NCBI GenBank assembly: GCA_964621525.1 | Contig: CAZUMS010000017.1 | Span: forward strand, 19,858-83,857 | From: CAZMGV01 sp964621525 [NCBI: uncultured bacterium] | GTDB lineage: Bacteria > JAGRBM01 | Length of the DNA stretch: 64,000 nt | Direction of reading: 5' to 3' | Shown: positions 34,705-43,378 of the stretch, piece after piece | How positions within the stretch are numbered: position 1 is the first letter of the stretch | Layout of the letters: each line of letters starts with the position of its first letter | Notes under the pieces: generated by a model | Seen by the model: only the letters and a program-made list of their open reading frames with translations | Database searches by the model: none | Told to the model about the DNA's origin: nothing | Translations under genes and position numbers: made by a program

Positions 34705-35532
34705 TTACCGTTCGATCACGGCCCTGTCGGTCGGGTGGCGGATTTCCTCGACGAATCCCCGGTAGAGGATGATCTCGATGGGGCCCTGCGGAGCCGTCCG
34801 CCAGGAGAGCTGCTCGCGGTGGTCCTCGAGCTCCACCCGGACCGGGGGTTCGCCAAGGGCGAGAATCACGGCTTCGCGCGGGAAGCCGTCGCGGACCTCG
34901 CCGCGCAGGATCGCGGCGACCATCTGGGGCGTCCAGCGTGGATTCGCACGGATCGTGCTCACCTTGGATGCGGCCTCGGCCTCCGTCGTGCGGGGCAGGA
35001 GCGCCATCTCGGTGGACGGGACATAGCCCAGCAGTTCGTCCACCCGGTCCTGCCGGCTGTTCCAGGTCACCTCGATCCACGCGCCGCCGTGACGGGTGGT
35101 GCCCGTCCGTCCGAGCCAGCGGGTCTTCACCAGTTTCGGCGGTTCGGGGGCCGACGGATACCTGAAGACCGGCACTTCGTCCTTGAGCAGCGGGTCCGTT
35201 TCGCCGGGGAGCCGCAGCACCCAGCCCCGGTTCTGCACGCGGCGCGGTGTCCGCTCTTCGCGCAGGATGAGGCCGTACCAGAGGACTTTGCCTTCGCCGG
35301 GGGCGGAGTTCTTCACCCGGTAGATCTCCAGGTATTTCGCCTTCGCGATGGTGGGCTTCCCGAAGCCGGGTTCGGTCCGCAGTTCCGTATCCATGAGCAG
35401 GATCCCGTGGTCGGCCGTCGGGGCGGGATCGCCGCCGTCCGCCGGAGCGCCGGTCTGCGCGCGTGCGGACGGAGGCATTGCCAGCAGCGCCAGTGCCGCT
35501 GCGAGAACGCCAAGAAGGCGGGAATGCTTCAC
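34705..35532 (-). CDS. Hypothetical exported protein
   Basis: 275 residues with GTG start at 35532 and GAGG SD 9 bases upstream. A Sec signal peptide (MKHSRLLGVLAAALALLAMPPSARA) is predicted to be cleaved before QTG. I do not recognise the mature domain. It begins with ILLMDTELRTEPGFGKPTIAKAKYLEIYRV and WVLRLPGE, which look beta-rich and could be SH3b-like. The C-terminal 80 residues (MVAAILRGEVRDGFPREAVILALGEP and QLSWRTAPQGPIEIILYRGFVEEI) recall SmpA/BamE-like 'G-M-T-xx-V-xxxLG' modules in which a protein recognises its own start-up conditions, but this is weak. The flanking genes are def and a zinc-ribbon membrane protein, all on the minus strand. Confidence 0.7.
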   Translation of the reverse strand: MKHSRLLGVLAAALALLAMPPSARAQTGAPADGGDPAPTADHGILLMDTELRTEPGFGKPTIAKAKYLEIYRVKNSAPGEGKVLWYGLILREERTPRRVQNRGWVLRLPGETDPLLKDEVPVFRYPSAPEPPKLVKTRWLGRTGTTRHGGAWIEVTWNSRQDRVDELLGYVPSTEMALLPRTTEAEAASKVSTIRANPRWTPQMVAAILRGEVRDGFPREAVILALGEPPVRVELEDHREQLSWRTAPQGPIEIILYRGFVEEIRHPTDRAVIER

Positions 35533-35543
35533 GCCGGAAAACC

Positions 35544-36245
35544 TCAGTCCGTGAACCGGAAGCGGGCGGCCACTTCGGCGGTATCCTTCTTCAGATCCTC
35601 GACGAGCGAGGGAATCGTGTAGAACACGAGCTGGTACCCCTTGCCGCCACGGATCACGTACCAGGTGAGGTAGCGGAAGCTCACCTTCTCGCTGGAAACC
35701 ACCTGGAACTCCACGTAGCGGGCGGGCTCCCCGCCCAGGGTTGCCGCCTCGTCCCTGGAAATTTCAAAGCTCGTGTAACGGCTCTTCACCTGGTTGAGGG
35801 CGAGGTCCCCGTACCCCTTGAGCGAAAGCTGCGTGTCTTCCACGAGCAGGAGCCCGAAGGCGAACGAGTTCAGGTCCACGAACTCGAACTCGGCGGCGGG
35901 GTTCTTGATCAGCTTGTCGGGGGAATCCCGGCCGTTCACCTTCCAGTTCGGTCCGGGGAACTCGAGGCTGACGCCCGCACCCTCCACCTTCGGGGCGGTC
36001 ATCGGAATCCGGCCGAGATCCGCCGCCTCGGGCAGGGCCGAAGCGGCCGTTGCCCCCGGTTCGTGGCCGGGGGATTTTTCGAAGACGCCGAACCGCCAGG
36101 CGGCCAGCGCCACGACGGCGACGGCGAGCAGGCCCGTGAGAAACCACTGGAGCCGGTTCGGGCCGCCACCCAGTACCGCCGAGCAGCGCTGGCAGGATCC
36201 GGAACCGGGAGGATTTTCCGCTCCACATTCGGGACAGATCAGCAT
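35544..36245 (-). CDS. Zinc-ribbon membrane protein with exported domain
   Basis: 233 residues from ATG 36245; an ATG six bases earlier is possible, but the GGAGA SD is better spaced for 36245. A zinc ribbon of CPECGAENPPGSGSCQRC form occupies residues 4-21, with one transmembrane helix at about 33-52 (WFLTGLLAVAVVALAAWRF). The remaining residues (about 80-233) form an exported domain with alternating strands and helices (AGVSLEFPGPNWKV, FAFGLLLVEDTQLSLKGYGDLAL, ARYVEFQVVSSEKVSFRYLTWYV) that resembles PsbP/DUF1795-type folds. Function unknown. It has 11 bp to the next gene downstream (34705-35532), so the pair is likely co-transcribed. It is one of two zinc-ribbon proteins in this stretch. 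Confidence 0.78.
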   Translation of the reverse strand: MLICPECGAENPPGSGSCQRCSAVLGGGPNRLQWFLTGLLAVAVVALAAWRFGVFEKSPGHEPGATAASALPEAADLGRIPMTAPKVEGAGVSLEFPGPNWKVNGRDSPDKLIKNPAAEFEFVDLNSFAFGLLLVEDTQLSLKGYGDLALNQVKSRYTSFEISRDEAATLGGEPARYVEFQVVSSEKVSFRYLTWYVIRGGKGYQLVFYTIPSLVEDLKKDTAEVAARFRFTD

Positions 36246-36258
36246 TGGCATTCTCCGT

Positions 36259-37251
36259 TCATGCGAGTCCGCTTTCCCGGAGCCACCGGGCGGTCCGCTC
36301 GAGACCTTCGTCCAGTCCGACCTTCGGACTGTAGCCGAGCAGCCGCCGGGCTTTCTCGATGGAATAGGGATAGGGGCGCGTCACGAATCCGACGGCATCC
36401 TCGCTGAGCCGGGGCTCGCGGCCCATCCATTTTTCGATCCGGGCGGCGGCGCGGGCCACCGGGCGGACGATGAACTCCGGTACGGATGCCGGTGCCGGCT
36501 GCCCCGCCGCCTTCGCGAGGCGCGTAAAGTAATCGCGGAACGTGGTTTCGGCACCGTCGGTCAGGTTGAACGTTTCGCCGTACATCTCCCGCTCGACGGC
36601 GAGGAAAATGCCTTCAATCAGATTGTCCACGTAAACGTGGTTCATCGTCCCGCGGCCGCCACCGATCAGGGCGAACCGGCGCTGCTTCATGAGCGACACC
36701 GGGCGGGATACCCACGGGACCGAGCCGGGGCCGTAGACGTCGCCGGGGCGGATCACGATGACGCCGAACCCGGGCGGCCGGTTCAGCGCGAGCACGGCGT
36801 CCTCGCTCTCGATCTTGGTCTGGCAGTAGGGGTTGTTCTCGCCGCGGCGGGGGCCCAGTTCCGTGACGTTCCGGGGATACGTGAAGCCGTAGACCATCAC
36901 GCTCGACAGGTGGACGAACACCTTTGCGCCGGCTTCGCGGGCGGCCTTCGCCATCGTCACGGTGCCGCCCACGTTCACCCGCCGGAACTCCTCCATGGAG
37001 CCGTCTTCCTTCACGATGGCGGCCGTGTGCAGGACGATGTCGCCGCCCCGGCAGGCTTCCAGGGCCGCCTTTTCGTCGGTCGTGCTGCCCGTGACCGTTT
37101 CGATGCCCGCTTCCCGGGCCTTTGCGGCCGCCTGGGGGGAGAGGTCCAGCCCCCGGACCTTCATCCCCCGGGCGCGGGCCAGTTCGGCGGCCCGGAGGCC
37201 GATAAAACCGCCGATGCCGGTGATGACGAGCGTCTTTCCCTGGAGATCCAC
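36259..37251 (-). CDS. NAD-dependent epimerase/dehydratase (extended SDR)
   Basis: About 330 residues if GTG 37251 is used (M-D-L-Q-G-K-T-L-V-I-T-G); an in-frame TTG at 37287 would add 12 residues. The Rossmann motif is TGIGGFIGLRAAEL (TGxxGFxG), with catalytic Ser in HLSSVMVYG and the active-site pair in NPYCQTKIESE (YxxxK). RPGDVYGPGS and MNHVYVDNLIEGIFLA are normal extended-SDR motifs. The C-terminal region resembles 3-beta-hydroxysteroid/NAD-dependent epimerase members (TRPYPYSIEKARRLLGYSP). It acts on a sugar nucleotide or steroid-like substrate that cannot be named. It follows the livK-like gene by about 60 bp on the same strand. Confidence 0.88.
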   Translation of the reverse strand: MDLQGKTLVITGIGGFIGLRAAELARARGMKVRGLDLSPQAAAKAREAGIETVTGSTTDEKAALEACRGGDIVLHTAAIVKEDGSMEEFRRVNVGGTVTMAKAAREAGAKVFVHLSSVMVYGFTYPRNVTELGPRRGENNPYCQTKIESEDAVLALNRPPGFGVIVIRPGDVYGPGSVPWVSRPVSLMKQRRFALIGGGRGTMNHVYVDNLIEGIFLAVEREMYGETFNLTDGAETTFRDYFTRLAKAAGQPAPASVPEFIVRPVARAAARIEKWMGREPRLSEDAVGFVTRPYPYSIEKARRLLGYSPKVGLDEGLERTARWLRESGLA

Positions 37252-37314
37252 CGCCGGTGAGATAACGCGGCTCCGCCGCCGGAGCAACGGCCCGGCGTGG
37301 CGAAGTGCGTCCGG

Positions 37315-38445
37315 TCAGTCGGGCGAGATCGCCTTGTGGAAGACGAACTTTCCGCCCTTGATCTGGAGGACGACGAGGGTTTTCTTCGCGTCGCGCTTTT
37401 CGTCCATGGAGATCTTCCCGGAAATGCCGTCGTAGTCCTTCGTCTGGGCAAGGGCGTCGCGGATTTTCGCCCGGTCCTCGTTGGTTCCGGCCCGTTCCAT
37501 GGCGGAGAACAGCATCCCGGCCGCGTCATAGCCGAGCACGGCCATGGCGTCGGGGGTCTCGCCGCCATATTTCGCCTTGAACTTCGCGATGAAGCCCTGG
37601 ACCTTCGGGTCCGGATCGTCGGCGGCGTAGTGATTCGAGAAGTAGTGGCCTTCCACGGCGTCGCCGCCGATCTCGACCGTCTTGGCCGAATCCCAGCCGT
37701 CCCCGCCCAGCATCGGTACGTTGAGGCCGAGCTCCTTCGCCTGCCGGGCGATAAGGCCGAACTCGTTGTAGTAGCCCGGAACGAAGACGAATTCAGGATT
37801 GGCGTCGCGAATCTGCGTGAGCTGGGCGCGGAACTCGGGGTCTTTTTCCGCGTAGCTCGTCTCGACGACGATCTCGCCGCCCAGTTCCCTGAACTTCTGG
37901 ATGAAGAAAGTCTTGAGGCCCACCGAGTAGTCGTTTTTCACGTCGAACAGGATGGCACCCCTTTTCAGGCCGAGGTCCTGATAGGCGAATTTCGCCATGG
38001 CCGCGCCCTGGAACGGGTCGATGAAGCAGGCCCGGAAGATGTAGTCGCCCGTTTCGGTGACGGCGGGATTCGTGGAAGCGGGAGAGACCATCGGCACGCC
38101 GTAGCGCTGGGCTTCGGGAGCGACGGCGAGCGAGCGGCTCGAAGCCACCTCGCCCAGCAGCGCGACGACCTTGTCCTCGTTGATGAGCCGCAGCGCCGTG
38201 AGGCGGGCTTCCTCCGGCTTCGACTGGTTGTCCAGCGTAATCAGCTCGATGGGCTTGCCGAGGATGCCTCCTTTGGCGTTCCACTCGTCCACGGCCATCT
38301 GCGTGCCCTTGTGGGAGGACTGGCCGAAGGTGGCCGTGGCGCCGGTCATGGAGGCGTATTCGCCGATCCGCACGGTGTTGGCCTTTTTCTGGCAGCCGGC
38401 GGCGAGCAGCAGCGCGGCGAGCACGAGACAGGTTCGCTTCAGCAT
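37315..38445 (-). CDS. livK: Branched-chain amino acid ABC transporter substrate-binding lipoprotein
   Basis: 376 residues, ATG 38445, with a strong GAGGGGGG SD. Lipoprotein signal with lipobox LAAGC at residues 14-18. The body is a Leu/Ile/Val-binding periplasmic protein (Peripla_BP_6): IGEYASMTGATATFGQSSHKG near residue 27, LGEVASSRSLAVAPEA, GVPMVSPASTNPAVTE, YIFRACFIDPFQGAAMA, and LGGDGWDSAKTVEIGG. It captures substrate in the periplasm and hands it to LivHM. It is on the same strand as livHMGF but about 5.6 kb upstream, with unrelated genes between, so it probably has its own promoter. Confidence 0.93.
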   Translation of the reverse strand: MLKRTCLVLAALLLAAGCQKKANTVRIGEYASMTGATATFGQSSHKGTQMAVDEWNAKGGILGKPIELITLDNQSKPEEARLTALRLINEDKVVALLGEVASSRSLAVAPEAQRYGVPMVSPASTNPAVTETGDYIFRACFIDPFQGAAMAKFAYQDLGLKRGAILFDVKNDYSVGLKTFFIQKFRELGGEIVVETSYAEKDPEFRAQLTQIRDANPEFVFVPGYYNEFGLIARQAKELGLNVPMLGGDGWDSAKTVEIGGDAVEGHYFSNHYAADDPDPKVQGFIAKFKAKYGGETPDAMAVLGYDAAGMLFSAMERAGTNEDRAKIRDALAQTKDYDGISGKISMDEKRDAKKTLVVLQIKGGKFVFHKAISPD

Positions 38446-38509
38446 GGGAATCCCCCCCCTCGGGAAAACGAAACTTATACACGCCCCTGACGGGAAGGAA
38501 AGGGGCCGG

Positions 38510-41338
38510 TCAGTTCAGGAGCGCGGGCTTCGAAGGGCCCTGCGCGGGAGGCTGGGGCGTGTCGTGCCCGTTGCCGTTCTTCTCGGCCGGGAGCGTGAAC
38601 CGGTTCAGCTCCTCGCGCAGGGTCGTGGACTGGCGCTTCAGGGCGAGGATCGAGTCGTTCAGGCTGTTCGCCTCGGCGGCATAGGCCTCGGAGATGCTGA
38701 CGATCTCGGTGACGAGCTTCTGCACCTCGTCGCAGGTGGCCGTTTCCTGGTTCTGGGCCTCGCTGATGTAGTGGATCATCTCGGTGATGTTCTTCATGGC
38801 CGAGACGATCTGCGCCGAGTGGTGGCGGTGCTCACCGAGGAGCGCCGACACGGCCGAGGCGACTTCCCGCATCTCGACCGTGGCATGGGAGATCCGGCCC
38901 GTGCCGTGGGTCTGCTCCTGCGTGGCGCGGGCGATCTGGTTCACCATGGCCGCCACTTCGTCGAAGGCGCGGCTCACGTTGGAGGCTTCGGCCGTCTGTT
39001 CGTTGGCGGTCGTCACGATGAGCTTCACCATGGAGGCGGAGCGCTCGGCCGAACCGGCGATCTCCTTGAGCGCCTCGCCGGCCTCGTGCGAGAGGCCGAG
39101 GCCCCGGTCGATGGCCTCCGAACCCTGTTCCACCGCCTTGATGGCTTTCTGGGATTCCGACTGGAGCGATTCGATGCGCCGTTCGATGTCGCGGGTATTG
39201 GTGGCGGTCGAGTTGGCGAGAGCGAGGATTTCGTTCGCGACGACCGAGAACCCCTTGCCGTGCTCGCCCGCCTGGGCGGCGATGATCGAGGCGTTCAGGG
39301 AGAGCAGGTTCGTCCGGTCGGCGATGTCCCGGATCACGCCGAGGATGTTGCCGATGTCGCTTGCCGATTCGTGCAGCGATTCGATCACCTTGCGCATCTG
39401 GTCGAACGAGGCGCGGATCGTCTCGATGCCGGCGATCATGTCGTCCACGGACTTGGTGCCGCTCCGCGCGTGGCGGGCGGTCTGGCGGGCCAGCTCGTCC
39501 GTGCTTTTCGCGTTGGTCTCGACCTTGGAGATGAGCCCGTTCAGCTTCTCGAGGGCCGAAGCGGAGCCGGAGGAGATGTCTTTCAGGCGTTCCACGGAGG
39601 AGCCCACCTGCTCGATGGAGCGGAGCATCTCTTCGATCGCCGTGCTCGTCTCCTCGACCGACTGGGAGAGTTTTACCACGTTCTGGTTGATGGTCGTGAC
39701 CTGCAGCGACATCTGGCCGATGGAGTGGGAGCTTTCCTCGGCCGATTCGTTCAGCACGGAGACGTTCTCGCCGATGGAGCGGATCGAGTTGTGCAGGAGG
39801 TCGAGGTTCTGGGACGCCTCGCGGACCGAGAGGATCTGGCTCTGGGAGCCTTTCGAGACGCGCTCGGACACCTGCCCGATGGTCTTCATCACCTGCTCGA
39901 CGCCGTCGGCGGAGCGGCCCACGCGGCGGAGCGTGGCCTGAAGGGTGTCGAGCATTCTCGAAAAACTCTTGCCGAGGTTGCCGATCTCGTCTTCCGAGAG
40001 GACCTGGAGCTCGCGCGTGAGGTCGCCGCCCGAGACGCGGTCGGCGATCTCGTTCATGCGGCCGATGGGTGTCGTGAAATCGGTGGCGCCGAGCACCGAG
40101 ACCTGTACGGCGACGATGATCATGATCACGATCACGAAGAAGCCGATAACGGCGGTCCGGTCGAGGCTCTTTTCGATATGATCGAAGATGTAATAGGTGC
40201 CGACGTAGTGGCCGGTCCATTCGCCGGTCTTGAGGTCCAGCACCTTGACGATCACGAGCATGTCGAGCGTCTGGGAATCCTCGATCCAGTCGCCGGGTTT
40301 CGTCTCCAGCGGCTTTCCCTGCTGGACGAGATTCTGGAGTCTCAGAGAGAGCCCCCTGGGCAGCGACTTGCGGTCGCCATAAAGGAACTTGCCGGTGCGG
40401 TCCAGCAGCAGCATCGGCTGGCGGGTGGCCTTGTCGATGCTCTCCATGAGCCGCGTGGTCTCGGCGCCGGAGAGCGATTCGTAGTCCAGGTTGGCGAACA
40501 GGCCCGATTCGCCGACCGAGCCCGCCACGCTGAAGGCTGTCGCCGTGAGGAGATCCCGGCCGACCTCGACGGTCCGGCCCTGCAGGTTCCATATGCTTAA
40601 GTACCGCATCGTGAAGAAGAAGGCGATCAGCGAGGCGACGAGCAGGACAAGGATCGACCCGGCGATCTTGCGCTGCATCGTGACAAGGCGGATTTTCTCG
40701 GGGTAGTAGGGCTCGTCGAGGTGTTTGGCGATCCGGTCGTAGTCGTAGGCGACGAACATCCGGAAGAAGAAGTACTGGTAGGGGACGAGCAGCAGGCCCT
40801 CGCAGGCGATGCCGATACCGATGAACTTCACGAGCGGGCCCGGGAAGTCGGCGAAAGCGGACAGCCCGAAGTACCACATGGCCGCCGAGAGCAGCCACAG
40901 GGAGAGCGAGAGGATGCTTTCGGCGAGCGGGAAGCGCGAGAGCTCGTCGATGGCCGCGTAGATCGAATCCCTGGAGGGTTTGCGTCCCCGTTCCACCACC
41001 CGCCAGAAGGCAACGTTCTGGCGGAGCAGCCACTGGTAATTGATGATCAGAACGGCGACCGACGTGAATACGAGGGAGAAGACCAGCAGGACCGCCGAGC
41101 TGGTGCGGTTCACAGACCCCGAATAGACCTCGAACCGGTCGCCGACCGAAAAGAAGATGAGTGCTCCGAGGATAACGACGGCAATGCTGGCGGCCGAATA
41201 TGCAAGGACCCAGGCGCGGACCGGCAGCGGAATGTTGCGGTTCGCCGTCTCGAAGAACGGGGCGATGAAGCGGAGCTTGCGGCCCCACTCGCTGTCGCCT
41301 TTTCTGGCGCCGTTCATCTGGGATTCCATCCGGTCCAT
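38510..41338 (-). CDS. Methyl-accepting chemotaxis-type protein with six-TM sensory module
   Basis: 942 residues from ATG 41338, 20 bp after the stop of the upstream gene. Five hydrophobic segments lie at about residues 42-62, 80-100, 140-163, 168-194 and 226-246, then an extracytoplasmic loop of about 145 residues, a sixth segment at 392-415, a HAMP domain ([19 protein letters not shown]) and a long coiled-coil MCP signalling domain with tip [30 protein letters not shown]. Standard chemoreceptors have two TM helices; six is unusual. No CheA, CheW, CheR or CheB gene is in the window, so it signals to an array encoded elsewhere or acts in another pathway. It ends a three-gene minus-strand cluster with an acidic zinc-ribbon protein and a repeat protein. 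Confidence 0.9.
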   Translation of the reverse strand: MDRMESQMNGARKGDSEWGRKLRFIAPFFETANRNIPLPVRAWVLAYSAASIAVVILGALIFFSVGDRFEVYSGSVNRTSSAVLLVFSLVFTSVAVLIINYQWLLRQNVAFWRVVERGRKPSRDSIYAAIDELSRFPLAESILSLSLWLLSAAMWYFGLSAFADFPGPLVKFIGIGIACEGLLLVPYQYFFFRMFVAYDYDRIAKHLDEPYYPEKIRLVTMQRKIAGSILVLLVASLIAFFFTMRYLSIWNLQGRTVEVGRDLLTATAFSVAGSVGESGLFANLDYESLSGAETTRLMESIDKATRQPMLLLDRTGKFLYGDRKSLPRGLSLRLQNLVQQGKPLETKPGDWIEDSQTLDMLVIVKVLDLKTGEWTGHYVGTYYIFDHIEKSLDRTAVIGFFVIVIMIIVAVQVSVLGATDFTTPIGRMNEIADRVSGGDLTRELQVLSEDEIGNLGKSFSRMLDTLQATLRRVGRSADGVEQVMKTIGQVSERVSKGSQSQILSVREASQNLDLLHNSIRSIGENVSVLNESAEESSHSIGQMSLQVTTINQNVVKLSQSVEETSTAIEEMLRSIEQVGSSVERLKDISSGSASALEKLNGLISKVETNAKSTDELARQTARHARSGTKSVDDMIAGIETIRASFDQMRKVIESLHESASDIGNILGVIRDIADRTNLLSLNASIIAAQAGEHGKGFSVVANEILALANSTATNTRDIERRIESLQSESQKAIKAVEQGSEAIDRGLGLSHEAGEALKEIAGSAERSASMVKLIVTTANEQTAEASNVSRAFDEVAAMVNQIARATQEQTHGTGRISHATVEMREVASAVSALLGEHRHHSAQIVSAMKNITEMIHYISEAQNQETATCDEVQKLVTEIVSISEAYAAEANSLNDSILALKRQSTTLREELNRFTLPAEKNGNGHDTPQPPAQGPSKPALLN

Positions 41339-41358
41339 CCTGCCAGTTTTCTCCGGAA

Positions 41359-42057
41359 CTAGTCCAGATCCGGGTGCCGGAGCCGGTCGCCGCAGTTGCG
41401 GCACAGCACCAGCGACCTGACGTTGTGCGTACCGCACTTGCCGCAAATGGTCCGCGGCGCGTCGTCGTCTTCCGGGTCGGGCTCCTTCGGGACTTCAGTA
41501 TACTCCGGATCGGGCGGTGTTTCCCGCTCGAATTCGGTCCGCAGTTCCAGCTCGACCGGGCCGTCCTCGGCCGCAAGGTTCACAGCCAGTCCTTCGCGGG
41601 CGACGAGCGGCTGCGAAGGCACCTCGTCGCCAAGCCAGTCAGGCAACGGAGCAGGGGGCGGGGCCGCTTCACCGGCTTCGCCGTCCGCTTCGACCATTTC
41701 GACGTCCCCGTCGGCCTCGACCATCGGGACCTCTCCGCCGGTACCGTCGACGGCCGGGGCGTCGTAGGAGAGGGAGCCTTTGGGTTCTTCCGCTTCCGCC
41801 ACCTCAACCATTTCGATGTCGTCGCCGGCGGCAGGGGGCGGAGGAGGAGCATCTTCGAGGGGCGGCAGCTCAGCCGGTTCTTCGGGAAGCTCCACCATTT
41901 CGAGATCGTCGCCCGCAGCGGCGGCCGGTTCCGGCGGGGTATCCGCCGCTCCGGCCGGTGGCGCAGGCGCCCGGGCCGCATCCAGCCCGGCGATCAGGAC
42001 GTCCAGGTCCATGTCGCCGTCGATCACGGTCACTCCGCCTTGTGGTTTCTCGGGCAT
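41359..42057 (-). CDS. Acidic low-complexity protein with C-terminal zinc ribbon
   Basis: 232 residues from ATG 42057, 10 bp after the upstream stop. Residues 1-190 are acidic and rich in Pro, Ala, Glu and Asp, with a recurring (D/E)MVE motif: [33 protein letters not shown]. The last 35 residues form a zinc ribbon (ICGKCGTHN...[13 protein letters not shown]). There is no signal peptide or membrane segment, so it is cytoplasmic. The repeated short motif could be docking sites for a partner, perhaps the chemoreceptor encoded immediately downstream; that is an inference from gene order only. No known family recognised. Confidence 0.75.
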   Translation of the reverse strand: MPEKPQGGVTVIDGDMDLDVLIAGLDAARAPAPPAGAADTPPEPAAAAGDDLEMVELPEEPAELPPLEDAPPPPPAAGDDIEMVEVAEAEEPKGSLSYDAPAVDGTGGEVPMVEADGDVEMVEADGEAGEAAPPPAPLPDWLGDEVPSQPLVAREGLAVNLAAEDGPVELELRTEFERETPPDPEYTEVPKEPDPEDDDAPRTICGKCGTHNVRSLVLCRNCGDRLRHPDLD

Positions 42058-42067
42058 CGGCGACACC

Positions 42068-43249
42068 TTAGCCGGTCTGTGCACCCCGAAGCATCTCCAC
42101 GAGGGCGCTTTCGAGCGCTTCGTGGGTCTCCCGGGACGATGCGGCCATGAAGTAGACCCAATAGTCCCGCGACAGTACGGTGCACAAGGTCACGCGGTAG
42201 GTCTGCCGCCCGGCTTTCACGGTGAAGGTTTCGAGGTGGCCGGGGCCGAGGGAGCTTTCGATCTCGCGGCGGCCCTCGTTCACATAGATGAGCCGTCCGA
42301 AAGCCCGGCGCGCGAAGCTTCCGGCCCGGCGCGCAAACTCTCCGCGGGCCGCCCGGTCGCCCTCGTCATCGCGGGATTCATAGCGCACACGAATCGCGCC
42401 CTGTGTGGGGGTATTCTGGATCTCGAACGAAGCGCCGGCATCCGGCCAGCGGAACAGTTTCTGGTCGCGCTCCACGGTCCAGACCCGGTTTTCCTCAAGG
42501 GCGGCGGCCCCCCCTGGTACCGGGATCCGCACCGGAAAGCCGGAGCCGAGCGGGAAGTAGGCGAGGCCGTCCGGTTCCGGTTCGGGAGGCGCCGTGCCCG
42601 GTGCGGGCAGGAGATCCGGCGGGGCCGGAGGACCGGCGGGCCGGATTTCGGCCGGCCTTTTGCGGCCTGAAACAGGCCTGGCGGCAGCCACCGTCGCCGG
42701 GACCGGCGAAGCGGCGGGCTTCGCGGCTCCGGGGCGGCTGTCCGCCGCCATGGCCCGGGAGGGTTCGCTGCGGATCTGCTCGAAGTCCTGCGACGTGAGG
42801 CCGACCCGCTCGTCGCCGTCGAAGTAGGCGATCCGCTCGGGCACACCGTCGTAGTCGTCGTCCACCATCTTGAAGGCGAGATGGCCGTTCTCGTAGTAGA
42901 CGACGAGGTCGGGCCGCCCGTCGTGATTCCGGTCCGACTCGGTGCGGGCCATACGGCCGTTCGGATTCAGGAACTCCCAGAAGTCCCGCTTGCCGTCGTG
43001 GTTCCGGTCGTAACCGATCTCCACCACCTTGCCGTCGATAAACACAGCCCATTTGTCGGGCTTGCCATCGCCGTTCTTGTCAAAGGACCGGATTTCAGGC
43101 TTCCCCTGGGGAGGGGCGGCCGGGGCAGGCGGTTCGGCTCTCAGAGGGGCGGCCGCCAGCAGCAGGAGAAACAACGGGAGCCGCCGGCACCCAGGGTTCG
43201 GGAAAAACTCCATAATTCCCGCAAATTGTAGACTCCTGCCACGCGCCAT
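42068..43249 (-). CDS. Exported protein with Asp-rich calcium-binding-like repeats
   Basis: 393 residues if ATG 43249 is used, which has SD GGAGG 10 bases upstream; ATG 43213 gives a more compact signal peptide. A hydrophobic signal (LPLFLLLLAAAPLRA) precedes residues 60-140, which contain four EF-hand/dockerin-like Asp loops: DKNGDGKPD, DRNHDGKRD, DRNHDGRPD, DDDYDGVPE. A Pro/Ala-rich linker (about 170-240) leads to a beta-rich domain of about 150 residues (VWTVERDQKLFRWPDAG, LETFTVKAGRQTYRVTLC). The loops probably bind calcium. It is the first gene of the cluster with the zinc-ribbon protein and chemoreceptor, and is divergent from the TSP3-repeat lipoprotein, which shares the Asp-rich repeat style. 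Confidence 0.78.
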   Translation of the reverse strand: MARGRSLQFAGIMEFFPNPGCRRLPLFLLLLAAAPLRAEPPAPAAPPQGKPEIRSFDKNGDGKPDKWAVFIDGKVVEIGYDRNHDGKRDFWEFLNPNGRMARTESDRNHDGRPDLVVYYENGHLAFKMVDDDYDGVPERIAYFDGDERVGLTSQDFEQIRSEPSRAMAADSRPGAAKPAASPVPATVAAARPVSGRKRPAEIRPAGPPAPPDLLPAPGTAPPEPEPDGLAYFPLGSGFPVRIPVPGGAAALEENRVWTVERDQKLFRWPDAGASFEIQNTPTQGAIRVRYESRDDEGDRAARGEFARRAGSFARRAFGRLIYVNEGRREIESSLGPGHLETFTVKAGRQTYRVTLCTVLSRDYWVYFMAASSRETHEALESALVEMLRGAQTG

Positions 43250-43378
43250 GAAAGGCGTTCCTCCGGGCCTGAACCGTACGGGTTCCGGGCACACAAAGTT
43301 TTACCCTGATTTTCGGACCCTTACGGGGACTTTGATTGCCCTTTTTCCAGCAATTTCATAGATTTAAGAGGTTTTCAT

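Noticed and set aside
38171-40600. Long plus-strand frame opposite the chemoreceptor gene
   Set aside because: The minus-strand gene has HAMP and MCP motifs; the opposite frame is a composition artefact.
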